DNA of 64,000 nt from Mastacembelus armatus (Eukaryota; Chordata; Actinopteri; Synbranchiformes; Mastacembelidae). The position numbers and the translations under genes were made by a program. Where the stretch lies: assembly GCF_900324485.2 (NCBI RefSeq), contig NC_046651.1, positions 9,516,605-9,580,604 on the forward strand, read 5' to 3'. Below are positions 54,366 through 64,000 of the stretch, in pieces. The notes beneath the pieces were generated by a model. That model was not told the origin of the DNA. It saw nothing but the letters and a program-made list of their open reading frames with translations, and ran no database searches. Positions within the stretch are counted from its first letter, which is position 1, and each line of letters starts with the position of its first letter.

Positions 54366-56845
54366 ATGAATAAATTCGTATTTGTGTCAAACACAAATGT
54401 TCATTCAATAAGCGGAACCACAGATGTCGGGGTCCATAACCTCACGGACTTATTCTCAAGTGACATCGGTGGTAAGTCTGTGAACAACATGATGAAACAG
54501 AAGTATTTTGAAAATATTTCTACTTCTACTCAGCGTATTTGCATCTCAAGTTAAATATATTTAACTATAAGTTTACGGTTGAGTCGAACAGGCGCCTTTA
54601 AGCTGGAAACCTGCAACACTGGACGAACCAGCATGACCGAGCAGCGGCTGCTGTTTATTGGTACATTATGAGTGAATTACGTGTTATGCAGCACAAGCGT
54701 CGTGTTTTGCTCATAAGATCGGGTCCTTATTGGTCCTATTTGGTCATTATTGCACATTTGTTTTTTATCTGTTATAATTAAAATAAGGTAATTTCGTAAT
54801 TCCAACCCAATGTAGTGCCTTAAGTAGTAATTTATGAGTAAGATAGTGGAAGGTTTGTGTGTATGTCTATTCAACAGATATTGAATCCAAGCCAAACAGC
54901 TGCACTTCTACTAAAGACAGAGCTGAGCAGCCGGTCTGGACTCGCAGTGACAACACCTTCAGATTCAACTTCTTCCCTGATGACTCTCGAGCACTTCAGG
55001 AGAAAACTTCTGAAGCAGACGGGAATGAACCAGTAACAAGTTGGACATCCCTCACCGGGCAGAGTTCGGCTTTTGCTTTCAACTTCCAGATTCCTCCTGT
55101 CACTCTCGCAGAAGACATGGAGACCACAGAGGCTGCAGAAACCTCCTCAACAGGCAGCCGACAGTGTGTCACAGACGAAAAGATTTCACCACTGCAGGAC
55201 ATTATGTCTCCGTCTGAACCATCAGAGCACTCCGAAGCGAAGAAGAAGAAGAAGAAGAAGAAATCTGGAAATAAAAAATCCTCAGATAGCACCGAGACAC
55301 AGCAGAAACCATCTGAAGGGAAAGTCACAGAGCTGGTCAGTGTGAAATCTTTTTCTTCAAAGTAATCTTGGTGGGTTTGGATTTGATGTCCAAACATTTC
55401 TGTTTCTTGCAGAGTGCTGAAGAGCAGCTGAACAGAGAGCTGGACTGGTGTATTGAGCAGCTGGAGCTGGGACTCAGATCCCAGAAGGGCACACCAAAAC
55501 AGAGTAAGATGTTACTTTACACATCATCGAACTAGTGTTGTCACAACACCAAAATTATGACTTCAGTATCAATACCTGCCTAAGTATCTCGATAACACGG
55601 CAAAAAAAACTAATCAGGAAAAGAAATTGACTTACAGGTGACAGAATATGGAAAAGAATAAACACAAAACAAAGAAAATTATTTTGACAATGTCAGTGCT
55701 GTGGAGAAAATGAAAAGAGGCCATAAAACAGCAGCACTGAATTACTGTACCGTTGCATTTTGTGTATTCATACAATTTAGTACCGATTTAATATCAAGCC
55801 AGGTCTACAGAGGAACTTTTACCTAAGATCAACTCTTTACAAGATCACATTACACCTTCAAGTCGTACTGCCACTTATAAAAGTTTCAGGTTGAAGAGAT
55901 AAGTACAAGCACATTTGAATGCCCTGACTGTCGGCTACGTATAGATAATAATGACATATTAATAAAATAATGACATACACACTTTGTGTGTTCTTTTTAT
56001 CCTCAAGGCATTGGCAGTCAGAAAAGGCACTTGTGCTTGCAGTCATGTCTGTGTTTTTTCTCTCACAAAGCAGTTGAACAACCCACTCTGCCTGTACTGT
56101 GGAGCAGAGCGCTGCCTGCTGTGGCACAGCGACATAACTTTGGATATACAGCTCTTATTAAAAGTGTGATTAAAGTACTGATACTTTAAAAATGAGATAT
56201 TGTTTTTAAAGGCAGGGTACCAAGGTACCTTTCTAGTATTGGTACACCATGTGGCACTACATCTAACCTGTTTACACCAGGTGTTACTGTTACCATGATT
56301 CCCAACCAGGGGAATCATGGTAACATTGGGAATAAGGAGTTAATTGTGTGTCACATTGAGGTTTGACACCTTGAACATTTTGTTCCTGCAGAAGAGGAGG
56401 CGTCTCGTGCCTTGAAGACTCTACGTAGCTCTAAGGCCCCTCTGGCCAAGAAGAGACAGCTGATGAGAGCAATGACTGGAGACTACAGGAAAAAAATGGA
56501 AGAGGAGAAGAACAGGCAGTTCAAACTCATTCAGAGCGGTGAGTAAATGATTCCAACAATAGTTGTTGCTCACGTGTGCAAACATCTATCTGTGAATATA
56601 TCGCTAATGCACAGGTTTCTCCGCTACCAACAGAAACTGCATCAGCTGAGGTCAAAGTTGTGTCCGATTCCCCAAAGAAATCAGTTTTCCACCGCAGAGC
56701 TGAAGTCAAAACCCAGAGCCCGGCCATGGAGGAGAACCTGCAGCAAACTGCGACACAGCTTACAGACTTGAAACAGACTCAGGAGGAGACAGCAGCTTTT
56801 GTCTTTACTCCGTCAAAGGAGGTGTTTCACTTCAATTTTCTCTGA
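54366..56845 (+). CDS. c8orf33: C8orf33 homologue (UPF0488 family)
   Basis: Exons 54878-55335, 55413-55503, 56392-56538 and 56634-56845 are well supported. The first exon is less so: 54366-54471 (donor GGTG|GTAAGT) fits the phase and gives 337 residues, but an alternative ATG at about 54633 with a weaker donor also fits. The family core is ELSAEEQLNRELDWCIEQLE, GLRSQKGTPKQKEEA, LKTLRSSKAPLAKKRQLM and GDYRKKMEEE, against human ELAWCVEQLELGL and PTPKQKE. The protein ends FHFNFL; human ends FRFNFF. FNF motifs recur (FRFNFFPDD, FAFNFQIPP), so this looks like a repeated short motif. A lysine run (about eight) precedes the core. Function is unknown. It lies in tandem with anks3. Confidence 0.88.
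55536..56270. repeat. Diverged dispersed repeat in C8orf33 intron
   Basis: The left end (GTTGTCACAACACCAAAATTATGACTTCAGTATCAATACC) is written here only as shorter words: GTTGTCACAACACCAAAA and CAGTATCAATACC. These resemble a common fish non-autonomous repeat with GATACC/GGTATC words. The right end has GGTACCTTTCTAGTATTGG. No coding part; family not certain. Confidence 0.35.
56288..56325. repeat. Perfect 16-bp inverted repeat with 6-base loop
   Basis: TGTTACCATGATTCCC (56288-56303) is followed after AACCAG by its exact complement (56310-56325). It lies about 65 bases before the next C8orf33 exon acceptor. It may be a transposon relic or an RNA hairpin. Confidence 0.85.
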
Positions 56846-56928
56846 TCTTACTCCTGAAGATGATATTTTGGACTGTGCCTGGACAGTCTGGTCTGAGCAG
56901 TGTGCTGGACATTCTTTGTGCCAGAAAC

Positions 56929-57780
56929 AATAAAAAGCACAGAAGAACAAGGATCTGCATTTGAGTTGACGGGAGATAAACAATTCCAATTGAAAAGCTA
57001 ATATTCAACTCCTCAATAAACAGCTTCATATTTTTCTTTACATTGTTTGTATTTAATAGGAAGATGTAAAATTGTAACAAACTAATTACATGCAACAATT
57101 AATTATATGTAAAACACAATTTGTGACAGTTGTACCAAACACTTGCACAGTATTTGTATAAAATGTTGTATGTAATATCAGGTCAGTCCATGTAATACAC
57201 AGATTGTATGTGAACTTAGCACTGTACCCAGTTTCCTTATGGGTGGGGATTGAGGAGTTTTTAGGAGATAGCATGTTAATGGATTATCACATATGATCAG
57301 TTCTACGTGTTCTACGTGAGAACAGTGTGATTTCTATTATAGTACTACTGGACATTAGTGGTCTTTTGACTCTCAAAATTAAGTTTACTAGTGAAACCTG
57401 ATTATAGCTCTTAGCATAGATGTGTGGTGAGCAGTCCAACACATGGGAATGACCAGGACTAAAACAATCAGATTCGTAAGTTAAAAAAATAAACAACTCT
57501 TCATCCCACAGGTCAATGCTGTTGCTTTAAGATAGCCCAACAAAACACTGGCTATAGATGCAGACTTTAAAACAGGAAAGGACGGGGTATGGTTTTACCC
57601 GAGCACATTTGAGTGTGACACAAACCAAAAAAAAAAAAAAAAACCCCCCGTTTCGGCCGAGAAACTAACAACAACTTTTGTTTGTAGGTATTAAACTCGG
57701 GACATTCATCTCCGGTGTGAAACACTAGTTTGTTTAGGTTGTCGTTTGGCGGTTTTATCTGTGTGTTCATTGTGGGGAGA
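56929..57780. other. C8orf33 homologue 3' end and intergenic DNA to anks3
   Basis: AATAAA at 56929-56934 probably ends the upstream mRNA, and a second lies near 57017. The remainder is AT-rich and featureless, with an A-run at 57628-57644. Confidence 0.55.
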
Positions 57781-58066
57781 GTTTTACACCGGGGTGGACG
57801 ATATCTCGCTAAGCTAACATTAAATTAGCTAAAACTGTAATACAGATTTAACGCTAACAGCTAAATTAACGCCAGGTTTAATGTGATACAAATCCAAAGC
57901 GAGTATTAGTCGTTATTTTGTATGTTTATTACAAATTAAAGCTCACGACATTGCGCGGGCGTGTTTTAAAAGTCTGAATCCTGGGTTTTTAACCTCACAG
58001 TGTTGGATATTTGGTGGTGGCCCAAATGTTTTCAGGTGTGTGAAGAGACGAGCGTGGAGGAGGACG
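57781..58066 (+). promoter_or_regulatory. anks3: anks3 5' region with GCTAAC/TTAGC words
   Basis: GCTAAGCTAACATTAAATTAGC-like words (57810-57870) precede the first coding exon. An AG at 58035 could be the acceptor for a 5' UTR intron. The start site is not determinable. Confidence 0.4.
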
Positions 58067-61000
58067 ATGTCTGAACTAAGTGACGACGCTAGTGAGTCGG
58101 AGCAGCTGGGTGCCAGCCTCTCACTGTGGCTGGGTGACTCCATGGTGCGACCCGAGGAGCTGGATGTCCCTCTGGATATCCACACTGCCTGCTCCATCGG
58201 CCAGTACGATGTGGTGACACAGTGCATCAAAGAGTGAGTGTCTGAATATTCAAGTGTCCTCACATGCACAGCTTTCGTCCATAGCCTATACATATACAGT
58301 GCATTCAGAAAGTACGATTCACTTTGTCGTTATGTGGTAATCAGTGTAGATTAATAAGAAAAAAAAGAACTTAAACGATTTTAATATCAGGCTACAACAT
58401 AACAATATTGAAAACAGTGAAAGGGGTCTGAATATTTTCTGAATGCACTGTATACATATGATCTTGTTTTCAGGCGTGAGGTGAACCTGGATTGCAAGAA
58501 TATTGGAGGATGGACCCCTCTGATGTATGCATCCTACATCGGCCATGACAACATTGCAAATCTCCTGTTGGAGGCCGGGGTGGATGTAAATGCTACCACT
58601 CCTAAAGGTCTAACCCCGCTGATGCTGGCAGCAAGCTGTGGGAATGAAAGTATTGCATATTTTCTGCTTCAGGTACAAAATGCCTCTGTCAAACAGTTAC
58701 ACTTCATGAGTTAAATAAATTCAATTGAAGTCTATTTTTTTAATTGTCACAGGATACAATAAAAGAATACAGTTTTTTCAGAGAAGCATTGCATCCATTA
58801 ACTGTGTGTTTGACAATCAAACCCAGAAGGCAAAGTATAAACAGACATCTGTGGTGTCAGTGCTTTTTTTTTTGTTTTTTTTTAATGGAAAAGTGTGTGC
58901 TGTCTTGGTGTGTTTACTCCCAAAACACAGATGTTGTGCCATCCTAGAATTTACTGCTCAAACTATGTTACCTCTCAACTGCACTGTCTAACAAGATTAA
59001 CAGGAACAGCCCAGCTGCCTCCATAAAGTTTAAATCTCAGGTTGATTTTCATACTATAAAACCAGTGAAAAGCAAATGCTACGTGGAGTGTATGATTAAA
59101 AAAAATCTGCCAGTGTCCATTAAGAAACTAATGTGCTGTATAGTTAATGGGCTAAAAGATGCAAAACCACCAGTATGATCCTTTAACATAGAAGTGGATT
59201 AATGTTGAGCATTTTATAAGTGTAAGCTCATACAGTGTTGTATGCTGTTTTCATTCTTTAACTGATTGTTTTGATTCATGACTCTGTGCTGTAGTGCTTC
59301 TTTATTCAGAGTGTGAAATGCTTTTTGTTTTCTCTAACACAACAGCAAGGTGCTGAGCTAGAGCTGAGAGACTCTCGAGGCTGGACAGCTCTGTTTCATT
59401 GCACCAGCACAGGCCACCAGCAGATGGTCAAGTTTCTGTTGGATAACAACGCTGATGCCAACATCAAGTGAGTATTTTCATGTGTCCCCAAACTACTTCG
59501 GCACGTCATTCATACAGTTTTTAAGGGCTATATCTTTCATCCACAGAGAGCCAGGGTCTGGTTTCACTCCCCTGATGGAGGCTGCTGCTTCTGGACATGA
59601 AATCATAGTCCAGTACCTGCTGGATCATGTGAGTAGATCACCGTGCACAGGTATCTGCTGGTCTTTTGTCAAAGACAAAGCAATAGGAAATTTGCCCACC
59701 ACTCAGGATGGCTGTTGATGTGACCTAAAGAGGCAGCTCATTGTGCTGCTTAGAGAGGTTATGCTTTGTGATTCTGACATCTGCTCTGTTTAATCATCTA
59801 CAGAAAGTTAAAGTAGATGACCGCAATGCTAAAGGAGAGACAGCCCGTGCCCTAGCAATGATGTATGGTTATACCAAGATCGTTGGTCTCATTGACTCAC
59901 GTTCTCCGAGGTTCAAATCAGGTGCTTGCTTAAGGAGCTTTATTTTTCATTGTTTATTTTTTATAAAATGCATCATTAACCTTTCATTGTATTTTGTTGT
60001 CTGATGGATTTTCTAATTTCTGATCCATCCTGTCAGGACGCTTTGAAGACCTGAGCTCCTCCGAGGACTCAGACAGCGCTCCCCCGAGGATAAGACAGAG
60101 TCGAAACCGAGCTAAAGGCGTTAGCATCCACGATGGGCCTCAGGCCATCGCCAAGTTCCGAGTAGGAGGCACCAGCAAACTGTGTGGTAGTGTCACATAA
60201 AAATCCAGTCACAGATCTGCTAACCTATGTTAGTACTGGTCATCCAAAGAGTGTAGCTAGTTAGGTCAAATTACACAAAGGATTCACATTCTGAGAAAGG
60301 AAATAGTCTGACACACCATTCTGTGGATCAGTTTTCCGTCAGTGCTTGACAGTCTTGACATTATGACAGAATGTTTCAGCAAACTGAGGGCAGACAGTCG
60401 TGGGCTGGACAACAGTTTGGTAATGTTGCTCTTTTTCCTCACAGAGCCTCCTGCTGTGCCACCAGGCTACATGTTTCATGAAATTGGTGAACAGAGTGAG
60501 GGCATCTGCTACCGTGACGTTACCTCACCTATCAATGAGCTGGATGGCCAGAGCAACAGCAGCAGAGGTGAGAGGCACATGATTTGCAGTGCTGCATGAC
60601 ATTTGAAATACATCCCTGAAATGAAAACATACCTTTGGAAGAAATACTGCAGCTGGCATGGTCATAGATTAAAGTAATGTCCTTTGACATCAGCTGCACT
60701 GACGTCTGCCAAAGCAGTTAATAATTTTTTATATTGCCACAGATGACAGTCCATTCTTTGAGAATGATATGCCCACTATGAGGAGCAGCAGTAGCAGCAG
60801 CGAAGGCCTGCCTCATGTGATCAACCTCAACTGGGAAGCCTCTGTGGAGAGTAATGAGGTGAACACACAAGAACAGAAGCCCCATTGTTTTGGAGAAAAA
60901 CAGCTAATTTTTTTAGACGTGATGTGACATCTTCACCTTTGTCCCCCAGGACTCTGACCAGGGCAGAAAAAGCAGCTCTCGCAGAGTAAACAAGGGTCAT

Positions 61001-62285
61001 CATTCAAAAGGAAAGAGTCGCCATGGAAGCAATGATGCAGCTCATTCCAGTGGTACAGGAAACTGTGGGATACGCTCACATGTTGTTCCTCCACCCTCCT
61101 ACACTGGGCCAAAGGCATGTCTGTGTTTGCACAACTGTTTGATAGACTTGGTGGTTCAGTGTCCGCTTAATCGTCTGACTTTTGACTGCACCTTAAATCT
61201 CTTCTTCCTGTAGGATCTGGCAGAGTTCTTGGAGCAAATTGGTTTCTCTAAGTATCTCCCTTTACTTGAAGAGCAAGACATTGACCTGCGGATATTTCTC
61301 ACCCTGACTGAAAATGATCTTAAAGAAATAGGAATTTCGTACGATACACATACACCAAAGCATCTTCAGTGTTTGTATTTTTTTCTTATGGAAGGAATAG
61401 GTATATTTGATTTGTTTAAATTTCCAGATTGTTTGGACCCAAGCGTAAGATGACCTCAGCTATAGCAAGGTGGCACAGTAGTGCACGACCACCCAGCGAT
61501 GCATTGGAACAGGCTTATGCTGACCAGCTGGAGGCTGAGATGCAGGAGATGGCTATTCAGCTACACAAGGTAAATACAAAGCAAATACTCACCTCTATTG
61601 CAATAGCAACACTTCACATTTCTGACTTTTCTCGACTTAACTGAAAGGATTTTACAGACATCTGACTTTACCTGTTGCAGCGCTGTGAGGAGGTGGAGAG
61701 CCTACAGAGCCAGGTGTCTCAGGAGAAGGAGCTGCGCACTGTGATGGAGGGATGTCTGATGGAGGACAAGATGGCATGGAGGAGGGTCCACACTGAGCTG
61801 GTGGAGGACCACCGGCTGGCCCAGGACATGAGCGCCACACTGGCAAAAGCCAGAGCCTGCCTTGCTGAACTGCATTCCTGTCTCACTGCTGATGGAAATG
61901 GCAGCTCTTTTACTTGTGCAGAAGATAAAACGAAATGTGACAGTGGGGATAAAGGTTAGATTGTGCTGTGCTGGCTAACGGTTTTTACATTTTATGATCA
62001 GAATATAAGTTAGAAAGTGACACTGTGTGTCTTTGCAGCTGGGGAGGCCCTGATATGCTCCAGTGTTGTAGCACTAATGAAAAAACTGGATTCCTATGAA
62101 GGAGAATTTGGTAAGAGAATAGTTACTCTGTGTTTAAAGTGGCTTTGTGACATCAGTGGAGTGTAATGCCAACGCTGGTGTCTGGTTATTTCATCTTAAC
62201 AGCTGAGAATCTACAAACCTTGCTTCAGAGTCTGAGGCGACTGAGTGCTCCTGAAAAAGTCTCAGATAGCTGGGAACGGCCTTAA
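58067..62285 (+). CDS. anks3: Ankyrin repeat and SAM domain protein ANKS3
   Basis: Fourteen exons: 58067-58233, 58474-58672, 59346-59467, 59547-59628, 59804-59921, 60037-60186, 60445-60567, 60743-60858, 60950-61114, 61214-61338, 61428-61569, 61681-61954, 62039-62110, 62203-62285; 645 residues (human 656). MSELSDDASESEQL begins it. Ankyrin repeats cover about 40-220 (GWTPLMYASYIGHDNIANLLL, GLTPLMLAASCGNESIAYFLL, GWTALFHCTSTGHQQMVKFLL, FTPLMEAAASGHEIIVQYLL). A Ser-rich linker contains CYRDVTSPINE. The SAM domain (415-480) reads FLEQIGFSKYLPLLEEQDID and is followed by ARWHSSARPP and a coiled coil. ANKS3 links NEK8, ANKS6 and BICC1 in cilia and kidney. The intron after exon 9 has a GC donor. A further intron sits in the 3' UTR, its donor (ACAG|GTGAGT, 62294/62295) nine bases after the stop. 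Confidence 0.96.
58297..58450. mobile_element. Tc1/mariner-type MITE with terminal inverted repeats
   Basis: The 154-base element starts CAGTGCATTCAGAAA and ends with the complement, TTTCTGAATGCACTG, flanked by TA on both sides, as expected for TA target-site duplication. Internal words (GGCTACAACATAACAA, GGGGTCTGAATATTTT) match a Tc1-like family common in fish. It lies in anks3 intron 1, 24 bases upstream of the exon 2 acceptor region. Confidence 0.85.
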
Positions 62286-64000
62286 CCTTTACAGGTGAGT
62301 CTTTAGTGAATGGACACAGCAGGTACAGCTGCTAAAACGAGAAAATAATTCCTTCTTCTTGTCGTCTGAAGGGGCTTCTACAAATATTCGACGGAGGGTG
62401 ATCTAACCACCCTGAACTATCTCACTGAAATGAGAGAAGGCCAAAGACAAGGCCAGCCCTGCCAGGCCAGAATGGCTGAGGGAGCGAAGCAGCTGACCTG
62501 TCGGCCCTCTGGGACTGGGTGATAGACCAGAGCTCACCAGATGTGGACAAGTCCGGGGGCAACGGCAGCGACTGCAGGGAAACGACAAGCAGGCAGGAAG
62601 GGTACCTTACCCTCACATGCTTGTGCTGGTGTATGATGAACTCCTGTAGCTGGATGGTGACAATGAACAGCGAGTAGGAAGAACTGCTTGTGGATCACAT
62701 GCTGTAATACTGTGACATTCTAAAAGACATTCACTCTCTTCCTATATGAAATGTGCTTAAAATTATGTTCATGCCACCAGATCAAGAGACAATTTGCTTA
62801 AAAGTAGAATAGTTACAGTCTGTGTAGTTAAAGGAAATTCTGCAGAACAGTAGGTTGTGATTTGAATCAAGTCTTCTCATCTGTATGTTTGAAAACAACA
62901 TCCTGCTGAATGCACTTTGAGGAGAACTTTCTTTGACGCCTGTCAATCATTTAATCATGACATTAAAACAGGGACAGTCTTTAAAATGTATTGTCATAGG
63001 AAAGTTTAGAATTCCTTATAATAAATTCATTCAAACGCATTATGAATGAATAAAATAACAGAAGAGTTACTACATGTCTGATCTAATCAGGTGGTTCAGA
63101 CGAGTCTCACACTATTTTCATCTAACACTACAGGTGTGTGCAGACTGAGCCTCCAGGTTAGGGATCCCCCTCCTCTTAAGTGCTGGGATGTCCCGATATG
63201 GAGTACATTTAAAAGTTCTCTATTGTGCCTGAGGCCTTGGCTGTAAATCGATGTGATGACAGTTGATGCTCAGTAACAGCCTTGGCACGATATGGATGTT
63301 GGCTGAGTTTGGCTTCAGCAGCTGATCCAGATATAGCAGCCTCCAGCATGTAGGTTTATAAATGAGCACAGACTCCTTCCAGCTTGTACATCACTGTTCT
63401 GGCCTTGTGACAGACAGAACAGAAATATTGTTTTACTACAATACGGGTTAATAGGAAAGATAGCTTGCTTCATAGTGTTATAGTAGGTAAACTGCTATAA
63501 ATGGGGCAATGAGTGACACTGTCCTGATCTTTTCCTTCTATAGCTGTTTGCTAACCACCTGTGCAAGGCAGTTTGTATTCTTTTCTAAATTGTGGGAAAA
63601 GCAAGCAACCTTAAAATGACCAAAGCACAAAAATCATGACATACAGCTGTACTGCTTTGTGGGAATATACCAATTAATTTGTATGCATTGTGAAATCTAT
63701 GGACACTTTCCTGTTTAGTGCACCAGAACGATGATGTTTTACATTTTTTTTTAGTTTTCAGTAAATAAAGCCAAAGAGCAGAGGACTATCATTTTTAGGA
63801 GCTCTGCTGCTGATTGGCACTATTGATGCCTGACAGAAAGACAAAGACTTGATGGTGAGCAGCCTCCAGACTGTAAATTAACCTAAACATAAACAGTGTT
63901 GAGAGCTAACACAGGACTGAAAATATTCTGCAGCTCTCACTGATAGTTTAGTAACGTCATTAAAGTCTGCCAGTAAAACTGACAACTAGATGGTAAACTC
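62286..64000 (+). other. anks3: anks3 3' UTR and downstream DNA
   Basis: After the 3' UTR intron (acceptor at about 62371/62372) no further coding exon is evident. AATAAA signals occur near 63047 and at about 63763, either of which could end the mRNA. No other gene is recognisable up to the window edge. Confidence 0.5.

Overview
This window is nuclear DNA from a ray-finned fish. Introns are short with GT-AG ends, non-coding DNA is AT-rich, there is Tc1-like and LINE debris, and the protein families match teleost gene content. I cannot name the species; a percomorph-like compact genome fits. Twelve protein-coding genes can be assembled exon by exon with consistent reading phases, plus one 7TM gene I cannot name. 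Exon joins are my own reading of splice sites checked by phase and family similarity, not by transcripts.

Layout, left to right: intergenic DNA (1-1657); il21r (+, 1658-4812); ube2i (-, 5834-9060, promoter near 10.7 kb); kctd5 (-, 14426-26336, long 3' UTR to about 11.5 kb); pdpk1 (-, 28918-34598); tsr3 (-, 35249-37509) head-to-head with gnptg (+, 37941-40030); c7orf50 (-, 41571-48607), whose large second intron contains an unnamed seven-transmembrane receptor-like gene (+, 44101-45084) and gper1 (+, 47024-48223); a 5'-truncated LINE (49329-49931); uqcc4/ccsmst1 (+, 50217-51131); an H3.3 histone gene (-, 51851-52570); the C8orf33/UPF0488 homologue (+, 54366-56845); and anks3 (+, 58067-62285) with its 3' UTR running towards the right edge.

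From memory of the human map, ube2i, tsr3, gnptg, uqcc4, kctd5, pdpk1 and anks3 belong to 16p13.3, gper1 and c7orf50 to 7p22.3, c8orf33 to 8q24 and il21r to 16p12. The window therefore holds an ancestral 16p/7p-type block with additions. The genes do not form one pathway. They cover cytokine signalling (il21r), SUMO conjugation (ube2i), a CUL3 adaptor (kctd5), AGC-kinase activation (pdpk1), 18S rRNA modification (tsr3), lysosomal enzyme tagging (gnptg), membrane estrogen signalling (gper1), complex III assembly (uqcc4), chromatin (H3.3) and ciliary scaffolding (anks3).

The points most worth a second look are: two alternative versions of the kctd5 exon coding the LVSIG... segment plus an unexpected acidic alternative last exon; the divergent 7TM gene beside gper1 inside c7orf50; recurrent GCTAACGTTAGC-type motifs around the 5' ends of several unrelated genes; a GC-AG intron in anks3; and an unidentified open frame in kctd5 intron 1. 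I saw no evidence for a wholly new multi-gene system.
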